Below, one piece after another: positions 8,439 to 14,508 of a stretch of 14,508 bases of DNA. The position numbers were made by a program, and so were the translations under genes. Source of the stretch: an uncultured Eubacteriales bacterium (GTDB taxonomy: Bacteria > Bacillota > Clostridia > Oscillospirales > Acutalibacteraceae); the NCBI GenBank assembly GCA_948762645.1, contig CAQBRY010000016.1:1-14508 (forward strand), read 5' to 3'. How positions within the stretch are numbered: the first letter of the stretch is position 1; each line of letters begins with the position of its first letter. The notes under the pieces were generated by a model. The model saw only the letters and a list, made by a program, of their open reading frames with translations. It had not been told where the DNA came from and did no database searches.

Positions 8439-8441
8439 CTA
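8439..8441 (-). other. In-frame TAG stop interrupting the tape measure gene
   Basis: The minus strand reads ACA-GGC-TAG-GTC-GAA-AAA. It is codon 423 when counting from ATG 9707. The frame is open for 422 codons before and 653 after. Confidence 0.88.
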
Positions 8442-9707
8442 GCCTGTAAAAGTTGATACTACTTTGTCCCATTCTTCACGTAAAAACACAAATACTCCAA
8501 TTACCGCTCCGACTATCGCAAGAATTGGAGCAAATCCCACACTTGCGACTGCCGATAATGCACTACCAATAGCAGGTAATGCTCCTGCAATACTGCCAAT
8601 TGCCGAGAATAATCCTCCGAGTGCACTTGTTAATTTTCCTACAACTATTAAAGCAGGTCCTGCGACTGCTAAACCGAGTATTGCTTTTCCTATTAACTCC
8701 AGCTGTTTAGGGTCTGCATTATCAAGGTATTCTCCAAAAACCCTTAATTTCTCATTGACTTTAGTAAGTACTGGTACAACCGCCTTTGTTAAGCCAACAA
8801 ACACTTTTGGTAATACTTCCAAAGTTTTGGTAAAACTTCTTATGATTTCTTGTAAAACTGGATATGCTTCCTCACTGTTCCACATTTCTACCGACATATT
8901 TCTAAACTTACTTTTTAAACTGTCAATAGCCCCAGCGAGAGTTCCTTTCATTTCAGAAGCCAAACCTCCGTAAGCGGAAGTCATTCCGTTTACTCCGTCA
9001 GTTCCGTTGTTCATTCCATCAATAAGTTTGGGTAGTGTATCTTCGGCTAAGAGTTCGCCTTTTTTCATCATGTCGTATATTTCCATTTCAGTAACGCCAT
9101 AAGCATTACCTAAAATCTTAACCGCTGGTACGCCCATTTCAATCATTCTGTTGAGTTCTTCAAGCTGTACTTTGCCTTTTGACGACATTCTCCCTATTGC
9201 TTCCGATAAGGTCGTAATACCTTCTTGCCCCGCACCTGTGGCAATCGCTGCGTTTGTTATTCCGTCAAGATAGGGAATAGCGTCTTTGGCAGAGACTCCC
9301 ATTGCAACAAGCTGTTTTCCTGCCTGTAAATAGGTATCGTAAGAAAACGGCGTTGTCTTTGCAAAGGTATATAAATCTTCGAGCATTGCCTCTGCTTCTT
9401 CGGCACTACCGAGTAACACTTTAAACGCTGTCCTTGTGTTTTCTTTAAGTTTTAGAAAATCAATTGAGGTTTTTGCTGTTGTTACTCCGAGTGCTGTTAC
9501 TGGTGCTGTTATTCCTGCTGTTATTGTTTTCCCCCAGCCAGACATTGTATTTCCGATGTTTTTTAAAGTATCTCCGATGCCTGAAAATACATCTTTTACG
9601 TTATTTGCTAGGTTTTTAGCCTGACTTTGTACGTTTTTAAGACCGCTTTTAAAATTATTATCGTCAAGAGATACTTTCGCAACCAGACTTAATACTTCTT
9701 CTGACAT
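8439..9707 (-). CDS. Tail tape measure protein, N-terminal part
   Basis: This part of the tape measure protein (422 residues from ATG 9707) ends at an in-frame TAG. Its first half matches the tape measure N-terminal domain: TRTAFKVLLGSAEEAEAML, LYTFAKTTPFSYDTYLQAG, GRMSSKGKVQLEELNRMIE and GVPAVKILGNAYGVTEMEI. The end is strongly hydrophobic with Gly/Ala-rich helices (about positions 8690-8490), the membrane-active region seen in many tape measure proteins. The protein sets tail length and is ejected into the cell. An earlier GTG at 9716 overlaps the previous stop, but ATG 9707 has AGGTGA at proper spacing and gives the usual MSEEVLSLVAKVSLD-type start. The full frame would be 1076 positions long, suggesting a tail near 160 nm by the usual 0.15 nm per residue rule. 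Confidence 0.88.
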   Translation of the reverse strand: MSEEVLSLVAKVSLDDNNFKSGLKNVQSQAKNLANNVKDVFSGIGDTLKNIGNTMSGWGKTITAGITAPVTALGVTTAKTSIDFLKLKENTRTAFKVLLGSAEEAEAMLEDLYTFAKTTPFSYDTYLQAGKQLVAMGVSAKDAIPYLDGITNAAIATGAGQEGITTLSEAIGRMSSKGKVQLEELNRMIEMGVPAVKILGNAYGVTEMEIYDMMKKGELLAEDTLPKLIDGMNNGTDGVNGMTSAYGGLASEMKGTLAGAIDSLKSKFRNMSVEMWNSEEAYPVLQEIIRSFTKTLEVLPKVFVGLTKAVVPVLTKVNEKLRVFGEYLDNADPKQLELIGKAILGLAVAGPALIVVGKLTSALGGLFSAIGSIAGALPAIGSALSAVASVGFAPILAIVGAVIGVFVFLREEWDKVVSTFTG

Positions 9708-9712
9708 TTTTA

Positions 9713-10455
9713 TCACCTACCTTTTTTATGCCCGGTTTTAGGTTTAAAGCCTTTTAAAATGTTATTCGACTTATTTATTATCTCTTTGGTTTCTTTCTCG
9801 TTTTTAGTACCGTATTGTCGATTTATTGACGTATTAGAGATACTGTTTACACCTATAGAATTTTTCCAGTCTCTAAAACTCTTCTTAGGCTTGAAATGAA
9901 TGTATAAATCCCATAAATCACGATTGTTTTTATCAATATAAACCTGCAATACTGTTTTAAATATTCCAATCGTTTCATGCCCAATATTTAAAAAAGAGAT
10001 AGGGTCGTTGTATTTTGAGTACAACAGCCCTATAAATTCGCTTAGGTTGTCTTGATTTGTGTTTTCTCTTTGGCAAATGAGGGAAATATACGTTTGAAAA
10101 AAACCGCAAATTGATCCTTTGTTATTAGGTCTTTTATCATTTCTCCCCAATCTTCAATTGGCAGGTTGTCTACTTCTTCTCGACTTAAATTGCTTACGCT
10201 TTCTAAAAGTTCGGGGAGTTCCTCCTCAATATCGCCTAAACTCTCAACTACCACACAAACAAAGGAAGAAACAACACTGCCTAAATGCGACATATCGCTT
10301 GTATCCCCAGTAAATACCGCATTTATAGCATCTCTGAGCTTATCATTTTCAAATATTTCTTGAAGTCTGCGAAATCCTATTTTATGTAAAAGTTTCGATA
10401 TTTTAAAAATGTCTTTTCCGACTAATTTTCTTAGTTTATATTTTTTCTCTGCCAT
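9713..10455 (-). CDS. Tail assembly chaperone, long frameshift form (gpG-T fusion)
   Basis: The first 120 codons are those of the short chaperone. A -1 slip at T TTT TTC (10102-10096) then continues in the overlapping frame from CAA at 10096 to TGA at 9713, adding 127 residues for 247 in all. The joined protein reads AVFF then QTYISLICQREN. The extension is rich in Asn and Lys and ends KPKTGHKKGR; it has no credible start of its own. In siphophages the long form recruits tail tube subunits while the short form coats the tape measure protein, and neither stays in the virion. Its position between tube and tape measure genes, and the overlap of about 100 bases, both fit the model. Confidence 0.85.
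10042..10455 (-). CDS. Tail assembly chaperone, short form (gpG-like)
   Basis: ATG at 10455 has AGGAG eight bases upstream, overlapping the major tail protein stop. The 137-residue mostly helical, acidic protein starts MAEKKYKLRKLVGKDIFKIS and contains SNLSREEVDNLPIEDW and ITKDQFAVFFKRIFPSF, like short tail chaperones of Firmicutes siphophages. It ends in TAA at 10042 when no slip occurs. Its role, from family knowledge, is to keep the tape measure protein soluble and to prime tube assembly. Confidence 0.85.
   Translation of the reverse strand: MAEKKYKLRKLVGKDIFKISKLLHKIGFRRLQEIFENDKLRDAINAVFTGDTSDMSHLGSVVSSFVCVVVESLGDIEEELPELLESVSNLSREEVDNLPIEDWGEMIKDLITKDQFAVFFKRIFPSFAKEKTQIKTT
10096..10102 (-). 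promoter_or_regulatory. Programmed -1 ribosomal frameshift site T TTT TTC
   Basis: In the short-form frame the codons are GTT-TTT-TTC (10104-10096), giving the exact X XXY YYZ heptamer. A -1 slip enters the frame that stays open to 9713. Seven T residues in a row also make it prone to slipping. I did not identify a clear downstream stem-loop by eye. Confidence 0.88.
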
Positions 10456-10467
10456 TTATTCTGCTCC

Positions 10468-11061
10468 TTAATCTTCTGATATAACCTCATCTTGCGGATA
10501 ATAGATCTCATAAGGTAAATGTTCCAGGTCTGTTTGTTCAAAACTTGCGGTGCATTCAAAAGTTATTGTGTATGTAGCCTGAGTTTTGTTCTGACCTTGA
10601 AGCTCTAAAGCACTTGTGCAAATTGCGTTCGGAAGTATCACAATAATTTGTTTTCCACTAACTAAAGTTCCGACATAAGCGATATTTTCCAAATAATCAT
10701 CTTTTGATATGGAACGTTTGCTTACATACTTTTTATATCCCGATATATTGGCGGTAGTATCTAACTCTAGGTGTAAACTGTCTTTTATAACTCCCTCTGA
10801 AAATTCTGTCATGTTGCTTTCCATAGTTGCAGTTTCAGCAACTTTTATCTTTGCTCCTTTAACCGGAACACTTGCTCCGTCCATTTCAGCGTCAACATAC
10901 TCTGGAGTAATGGATAAAGTAATACCTCCGTTAGTTGCTCCTAATACTGTTCCAGCCCAACCTGTTTCTTCGTTGTATTTTAAATTTTTATATATTGCAC
11001 CTGCACTAAAGAGTAGATTTTCAGGTGTTTTTTGTGTAATCCCATGTGATTTTAAAGCCAT
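10468..11061 (-). CDS. Major tail tube protein
   Basis: This 197-residue protein lies where the tail tube gene should be, just before the chaperone pair. It begins MALKSHGITQKTPENLLFSA and contains GAIYKN, LGATNGGITLSITPEY and DGASVPVKGAKI, then a beta-rich middle and an acidic end (YYPQDEVISED). The pattern fits tube proteins of clostridial and other gut Firmicutes siphophages. I chose ATG 11061 rather than the in-frame GTG at 11070, since GGGAG is too near that GTG and the upstream gene ends at TAA immediately before ATG 11061. It would form the stacked hexameric rings of the tail tube. Role is well supported by order and size; sequence match is from memory. Confidence 0.86.
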   Translation of the reverse strand: MALKSHGITQKTPENLLFSAGAIYKNLKYNEETGWAGTVLGATNGGITLSITPEYVDAEMDGASVPVKGAKIKVAETATMESNMTEFSEGVIKDSLHLELDTTANISGYKKYVSKRSISKDDYLENIAYVGTLVSGKQIIVILPNAICTSALELQGQNKTQATYTITFECTASFEQTDLEHLPYEIYYPQDEVISED

Positions 11062-11062
11062 T

Positions 11063-11449
11063 TTACTCACTCTCCCAATAATTTATTTGTAATCTTATTT
11101 CTAATTTTTTAAGTCCTTCAATTTCTGTCCTTCTTGGAGTTTTGCTTAGATAATTAATGGATAAACCAGTGGTCTTGTTTTTATCCGCAACTATCTTGTT
11201 GTAATTTCTAAACTTTTCTTTTATTTTGTCTTTGATGTCGATAAGTTCGCTTTCTGACTTTCTTGTCCATGCTTCTAATAGAATTTCTCCATTTGAAGAG
11301 CCATCTTCAAATTTATAATCATACTCGTAATATTCGCCTGTAACATACGGATAAACTACATTTTTACTGTCATTTATCATGTAATAGTAATTTATTCCGA
11401 GGTTTGTCAGTTCTTCATAAATACACTTCAAGACTTCTTTTTCACCCAT
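11063..11449 (-). CDS. Probable tail terminator / tail completion protein (gp17-like)
   Basis: This 128-residue protein starts at ATG 11449, overlapping the end of the gp10-like gene by eight bases, and stops one base before the tube protein start. It begins MGEKEVLKCIYEELTNLGIN and has YPYVTGEYYEYD, LLEAWTRKSESELIDIKDKI and a final LEIRLQINYW strand. This alpha-beta layout (YPYV..G, then a WT..E..ELID-type helix, then a closing beta strand) resembles tail terminators that cap the tube and join it to the head. The place between gp10-like and tube genes is the usual one. Exact family is uncertain. Confidence 0.75.
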   Translation of the reverse strand: MGEKEVLKCIYEELTNLGINYYYMINDSKNVVYPYVTGEYYEYDYKFEDGSSNGEILLEAWTRKSESELIDIKDKIKEKFRNYNKIVADKNKTTGLSINYLSKTPRRTEIEGLKKLEIRLQINYWESE

Positions 11450-11873
11450 TTTTATTTACCGCCCCCAATATCTTTTTAGCCTGACTTGTAATTTGAGGTT
11501 TTTTGGCAAGTAATGCTCTGTATAACATCCTTTGAGGTTTAACTCCGTTTGTGCGGTAAAATTTTCCGTCTTTGCTTGATTTATATATCCAACCGCCTTT
11601 ACGTCCGTTTCCCTCTAAAGCATATTCGCCTGTACCAAGTTCTTGATAAACACTGTAATTTAAACTTGAGCCTATATATGCGGTTTTTTCTTTTTTCTCG
11701 ACAAAACTGTCAGTTTCAAAACTTCTCGACAGTCCACCTGTATCAACTGGAGAATTTAAGGAAGCCTGACTTGCAATGCTGTCTTTAACTTCAAGCAAAA
11801 ATGAATTTACTTTTTTGTCAAAGCTAGAAATCACGTTGTCTGTATAGTCTTTTAATTCAACTGTAGTAGCCAC
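11442..11873 (-). CDS. HK97 gp10-like minor head/tail-joining protein
   Basis: The protein has the hallmarks of the HK97 gp10 family: SPVDTGGLSRSF near residue 40, YIGSSLNYSVYQELGTGEYA, then GRKGGWIYKS, FYRTNGVKPQRMLYRAL. These proteins act at the head-tail interface or in tail completion. The frame can begin at GTG 11882, overlapping the previous stop, but the GGGGAG site runs into that codon. GTG 11873 has it eight bases upstream and is preferred, giving 143 residues (MATTVELKDYTDNVIS). It overlaps the next gene by eight bases, pointing to coupled translation. Confidence 0.88.
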   Translation of the reverse strand: MATTVELKDYTDNVISSFDKKVNSFLLEVKDSIASQASLNSPVDTGGLSRSFETDSFVEKKEKTAYIGSSLNYSVYQELGTGEYALEGNGRKGGWIYKSSKDGKFYRTNGVKPQRMLYRALLAKKPQITSQAKKILGAVNKNG

Positions 11874-11878
11874 GTCAT

Positions 11879-12205
11879 TCACTCCCCAACATAGCGTAAA
11901 TATATTTCCATGTGGTATTTAATGCCCATTGGAACGTCTATTAGCTTTACTTCGTAAGGTTTATTATTAATCAAAAGCCTTATTTCATTTTCATTTGGTA
12001 ATTCTTCGTAATCGCAAATAAAAATATGTGTGCTGTCTTCAATTTTGGCATTAAATGAACCTGTGTTGTTTTCACCTGTCATGTAGTCAAGATAGCCTTT
12101 TATCGTTTTTAAATCTTTAAATGTAGCTATTGTCTCGCCCAAATCATTTCTTTTGGTTTCCTTTGCCTGAATCAGAGCCTTAATATTTCCGCCTATTCTT
12201 TTCAT
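11879..12205 (-). CDS. Phage head closure protein (gp16-like)
   Basis: From ATG 12205 the protein has 108 residues beginning MKRIGGNIKALIQAKETKRN, with GETIATFKDLKTIKGYLDYM, THIFICDYE, INNKPYEVKLIDVPMG and YHMEIYLRYVG. The pattern of a small beta barrel with I..W-like start, KGYLD and YEV..IDVP fits head closure/stopper proteins of the SPP1 gp16 type, which block the portal exit until infection. An earlier ATG at 12232 is in frame, but GAGGG lies seven bases before ATG 12205, and this start forms an ATGA overlap with the previous stop. Confident in the gene, fair in the family. Confidence 0.82.
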   Translation of the reverse strand: MKRIGGNIKALIQAKETKRNDLGETIATFKDLKTIKGYLDYMTGENNTGSFNAKIEDSTHIFICDYEELPNENEIRLLINNKPYEVKLIDVPMGIKYHMEIYLRYVGE

Positions 12206-12729
12206 GTTTTTGCCCTCATATACGGAGTGCAAAAACCCATGATTGAGATAGGATAGCCACTGACTGTATTTGTCTTATCCATATTGAAATATGTAACAGA
12301 GTGCCTTGATAAACTTTCACTCGCAACTCCAACTTTATCAGCATTTTCCAGATTCCATTTAAGCATTGATAAGCTCCCGTCCAGTATATCTTTGGGATAT
12401 TCAATTTTTGTTACTAAATTATGCTCATTTTCGTAAAGCTCACTATCAACATAGGTGTTTTTATCTTTAATTTCAGTAACTACGTAAAGACCGTTATTTG
12501 ATATGCTTTGGCTTATCTCAACTGTGTCTCCGACCTTTATATTATCGTTATAGCTAAAAAGTACGTTTTCTCGGCTTTGACCCTCAAAACGCACCTTTGT
12601 ATTTTGGAATTTATTATTTGTATATCCTCTGATTGCAACCTCAATGGCATTCATTTTTTGCTTTAACTTTTCTTCTGGAATATCCTTAAATTCTTCCATT
12701 TCTTGAAGATCTTTTATTGTCCATAACAA
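12202..12729 (-). CDS. Head-tail connector / adaptor protein (gp15-like)
   Basis: Starting at TTG 12729 the protein has 175 residues (M-LWTIKDLQEMEEFKDI), close to the M-WTT-EEV start of gp15-type connectors; GTG 12738 is an alternative in the same frame but has no binding site. AAGGTG lies six bases before TTG. KLKQKMNAIEVAIRGYTNNKF is the typical helix and YTNN-F block. A middle insert (about 55-105) is beta-rich (FSYNDNIKVGDTVEIS, NGLYVVTEI), and the C-terminal helical part holds DGSLSMLKWNLEN and HSVTYFNM. Such connectors form a ring beneath the portal. The insert makes it longer than the smallest family members. Confidence 0.82.
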   Translation of the reverse strand: MLWTIKDLQEMEEFKDIPEEKLKQKMNAIEVAIRGYTNNKFQNTKVRFEGQSRENVLFSYNDNIKVGDTVEISQSISNNGLYVVTEIKDKNTYVDSELYENEHNLVTKIEYPKDILDGSLSMLKWNLENADKVGVASESLSRHSVTYFNMDKTNTVSGYPISIMGFCTPYMRAKT

Positions 12730-12739
12730 GATTTTCACC

Positions 12740-12919
12740 TTATTTCTTTTTGATTATATAGCCATTTTCCTTAAACCAATTTAAAATCCAGCCACTGCGA
12801 ACTTCAGCTTTACCATAAGCAAAATGCACTCCTGCGACTGTGCCATTATAGTTTTTAACTGGTGTTTCCACGATATAAATATTATTTTCATCTGTTTTTT
12901 CTGTTGTTTTTATTGGCAT
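12740..12919 (-). CDS. Small phage head-region protein (59 aa)
   Basis: ATG at 12919 has GGAGGAG five bases upstream and the frame ends TAA at 12740. The 59 residues run from MPIKTTEKTDENNIYIVETP through YNGTVAGVHFAYGKAEV to GWILNWFKENGYIIKKK. The pattern NGTVAGV-F--GKA followed by WFKENGY is familiar from small proteins coded between capsid and connector genes in many Firmicutes phages, where a short beta part is joined to a C-terminal helix-extended-helix-like end. Function is not known to me; a head decoration or DNA/capsid-related role is possible. The strong binding site and the conserved place make a real gene likely. Confidence 0.75.
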   Translation of the reverse strand: MPIKTTEKTDENNIYIVETPVKNYNGTVAGVHFAYGKAEVRSGWILNWFKENGYIIKKK

Positions 12920-12936
12920 AATTACTCCTCCTTCTC

Positions 12937-12952
12937 GCTTTTTGAAAAAAGC
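12937..12952 (-). other. Short inverted repeat just before the 59-aa gene's ribosome binding site
   Basis: On the minus strand GCTTTTTTCAAAAAGC can fold as a six-pair stem with a four-base loop. It ends about ten bases before GGAGGAG. It may protect mRNA or alter access to the ribosome binding site. Weakly paired, so only moderate support. Confidence 0.35.
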
Positions 12953-12970
12953 TCGGCAAAAACTTTAATA

Positions 12971-13010
12971 TGCGGGTAAGATTTTTCTAATTTCAATCTC
13001 AAACCCCGCA
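12971..13010 (-). other. Hairpin in the gap after the major capsid gene
   Basis: TGCGGG (13010-13005) pairs with CCCGCA (12976-12971), and an inner six-pair stem (13000-12995 with 12983-12978) adds to it. It starts 17 bases past the capsid stop. The bases after it (TATTAAAGTTTTTG) are only moderately T-rich, so it may be a weak terminator or a 3' stabiliser that lets capsid mRNA exceed downstream mRNA. Pairing is seen; role is inferred. Confidence 0.42.
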
Positions 13011-13027
13011 CATTTTAGATTTATAAA

Positions 13028-14020
13028 CTAGATTATTTTTATATTTCTAAGCACTCCTGCATTTCTGCTGTTTTTAAGTGCTACTGCTCCTATCATCTCA
13101 ACTTCTCCTGTTTTCACTGCTCCTGCTTGTGTGAAGTCGGGGAGGTAGCTGTCAATTATTTTATTTCCTGCAACTGTTACTCCTAAAAATCCGTCATATC
13201 CGTCAAATTTCGCAGAGTAAATATCTGTTAAGCCTGTAACTTCTGCTTCGCCTATTGTCCTTTTTTGTACTCCCACAATAGGAGCTTCTGTTACTGTTTC
13301 ACCGCTTACTGAATATTTATTTTTAAGGTCTATAATTCTGACTTTATTTTCTCCGATAGTAGTTACAACTCTGCCAAAAGCCTCTTCACTTTCTGTCTTA
13401 TATCCGAGTACCCTTGCAACTGTCTGAATTTTGGTTTTCATATCGCCATTTACCATAATTGCAGTTGCATTAGTGCTGTTTATGAGTTTTAAAAGTGCCT
13501 CATAGAACACATCTGCATTTTCCTTTAATTTTGCCATTGTAGATAGATCTATATATTCTTCAGAATTATACTCAGTTTTTGTACCTACCAGCATTTTGTT
13601 AAGTCCGTCAAAAGCAAGATTATTTGTGGCACTGTCTCCGTTTATCATAGTGTCGTGAAATAAAGCTACCGCTGCTTTTATTTTGCTCTGTACTTGATGA
13701 TTTACGCTTTCGAGCTGTGCCTCAACGGATTTTATTACTCTGTCTACTTGAAAACTTCCACCAAAGACTTTGAGTGTTACTGCCAATTGCTGGAGGATGG
13801 CTTCACTGTGGGTATATTCACTTCCAATTGCTCTAAATGAAGCGGTAGAAGGTACTTTTTCTTGAACATATCCATAAACTAATGTACTACCGCCTGTTGG
13901 AGAAACTGCATTGTCAAAGGGAAGAAGCTCTAAAATTTCACTTTCCCTTACGAAAATATCTATTATTTGCTGTGCAATTTTGTCTTGCATTCCTGTTGTC
14001 ATTTGTGCCAAATTAAGCAT
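13028..14020 (-). CDS. Major capsid protein (HK97 fold)
   Basis: This 330-residue protein starts at ATG 14020 with AGGAG nine bases upstream and ends in TAG. It begins MLNLAQMTTGMQDKIAQQII, with LPFDNAVSPTGGSTLVYGYV, ASFRAIGSEYTHSEAILQQL, KVFGGSFQVDRVI (E-loop and spine-helix region), AALFHD-type helix, MINGD, FDGLNKML, ATAIMVNGDM, and a C-terminal FDGYDGFLGV, all fitting HK97-fold capsid proteins of Firmicutes siphophages. There is no N-terminal delta-domain scaffold, in line with a separate scaffold gene just upstream. It would assemble the icosahedral head. The gap after the gene is about 108 bases, the largest in the window. Confidence 0.92.
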   Translation of the reverse strand: MLNLAQMTTGMQDKIAQQIIDIFVRESEILELLPFDNAVSPTGGSTLVYGYVQEKVPSTASFRAIGSEYTHSEAILQQLAVTLKVFGGSFQVDRVIKSVEAQLESVNHQVQSKIKAAVALFHDTMINGDSATNNLAFDGLNKMLVGTKTEYNSEEYIDLSTMAKLKENADVFYEALLKLINSTNATAIMVNGDMKTKIQTVARVLGYKTESEEAFGRVVTTIGENKVRIIDLKNKYSVSGETVTEAPIVGVQKRTIGEAEVTGLTDIYSAKFDGYDGFLGVTVAGNKIIDSYLPDFTQAGAVKTGEVEMIGAVALKNSRNAGVLRNIKII

Positions 14021-14042
14021 TTTTATTCACTCCTATATTAAT

Positions 14043-14508
14043 TTATTTTTGCTTGTATTTTTCCTGCAGAGCCTCCATTAAATTTTTTGGTTCTGGCTCC
14101 TGACTGTTATCGCCTTTTCCAACATTTAAAACTTCTACATCTTTACTGACTGCTTGAGTTTCAAAAAGGTTAGTATGCTGTTTTTTGACCATATCAATCA
14201 TTTCATCTATACCTTTAAGGCTTCCGTCAGCATTAAATTCAAAAGGCGTTTTATTGTTTTGATATTCGTTTTTGATTTTGTATGTAAGATACTCAATATC
14301 TTTTGCTTTTTCCTTAATTAAAGCCTGTTTTAAACTACTGTTTATCTTTATTTCTTGATTTTCAGCTTCCAGTGCCTTAATTCTTTGTTCGTATTCATTT
14401 TGTTTGGCTTTCAGTTCCTCACTGCTTTTTACACCTTGACTTAATTCTTCGATATGTTTTTGTGCTTCTTCGTAAAGTCTGCTTTTTTCTTCCATATCGG
14501 TTTTGAGT
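14043..14508 (-). CDS. Phage scaffold protein, GP20 family (partial, 5' end outside window)
   Basis: The frame is open to the window edge (LKTD precedes Met at 14495), so that Met is internal and the true start lies beyond 14508. The visible 150-odd residues hold a highly charged coiled coil (EEAQKHIEEL, NEYEQRIKALEAENQEI), then a conserved GP20 end: LKQALIKEKAKDIEYLTYKI, NADGSLKGIDEMIDMVKKQH and NLFE. The tail (PKNLMEALQEKYKQK) is a typical basic capsid-binding end. GP20-type scaffolds guide capsid assembly and then leave the head. It ends 22 bases before the capsid start, as usual. Confidence 0.86.
   Translation of the reverse strand, partial: LKTDMEEKSRLYEEAQKHIEELSQGVKSSEELKAKQNEYEQRIKALEAENQEIKINSSLKQALIKEKAKDIEYLTYKIKNEYQNNKTPFEFNADGSLKGIDEMIDMVKKQHTNLFETQAVSKDVEVLNVGKGDNSQEPEPKNLMEALQEKYKQK

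Noticed and set aside
8257..8472. A 71-residue open frame spanning the tape measure TAG in another frame, with A AAA AAC at 8434-8428
   Set aside because: The heptamer is not in the tape measure frame and lies after the stop, and a -1 slip from the 71-residue frame would not enter the tape measure frame. It looks like a shadow.
8464..8973. 169-residue plus-strand open frame opposite the tape measure N-terminal part
   Set aside because: No binding site, odd Pro/Thr/Ala composition and full overlap with well-supported tape measure coding sequence.
2318..9707. Genetic-code change (TAG or TGA read as an amino acid throughout)
   Set aside because: TAG ends the capsid, tape measure and 106-residue genes; TGA ends the Dit, gp10-like, head closure, connector and long chaperone frames. 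Only one internal stop of each type exists, so wholesale reassignment is not supported.
9713..10150. Independent gene starting at ATG 10150 for the second chaperone frame
   Set aside because: No ribosome binding site before it and the start lies inside the short-form gene; the slippery heptamer explains the frame better.
1..14508. CRISPR arrays, tRNA genes, insertion sequences, or attachment sites
   Set aside because: Looked for spaced direct repeats, cloverleaf-like stretches, transposase motifs and long terminal inverted repeats by eye; none seen. The only regular repeat is the in-frame tape measure unit.

Overview
This window is the structural (head-to-tail-to-fibre) module of a long-tailed siphovirus or prophage of an AT-rich Gram-positive host, probably a clostridia-like Firmicute. 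The evidence is the strongly AT-rich sequence, AGGAGG-type ribosome binding sites before most genes, and gene order and protein families typical of SPP1/TP901-type Firmicutes phages. Every gene I can support is on the minus strand, so transcription runs from position 14508 down to 1. No integrase, repressor, terminase, portal or tRNA is visible, so I cannot say whether it is a free phage, a prophage or a remnant.

In transcription order, the head region holds the 3' end of a GP20-type scaffold gene (14508-14043), the HK97-fold major capsid protein (14020-13028), a 59-residue small gene (12919-12740), a gp15-like head-tail connector, a gp16-like head closure protein, an HK97 gp10-like protein and a probable tail terminator (12729-11063). 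The tail region holds the major tail tube protein (11061-10468), the tail assembly chaperone pair made through a -1 frameshift at a T TTT TTC heptamer (10102-10096), the tape measure gene (9707-6477), distal tail protein Dit (6474-5809) and the Tal tail protein (5812-4184). The distal region holds a DUF859-like tail-tip or spike gene (4180-2318), two small genes (2303-2052 and 2035-1715), a modular tail fibre (1697-249) and the first 54 codons of a probable holin (164-1). Genes are packed tightly, with ATGA or GTGA overlaps or gaps of a few bases. The only sizeable gaps are about 108 bases after the capsid gene and about 85 bases after the fibre gene, and both contain inverted repeats. No stretch over 300 bases lacks a gene.

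The most unusual feature is that two long tail genes are each cut by one in-frame stop codon with the frame perfectly continued on both sides: TAG at 8441-8439 in the tape measure gene and TGA at 3385-3383 in the spike gene. TAA, TAG and TGA all end neighbouring genes normally, so a simple genetic-code change is unlikely. The choices are nonsense mutations in a decaying prophage, sequence errors, or suppression/readthrough. I found no clearly new defence or mobile system; the window is otherwise a coherent tail-morphogenesis operon.
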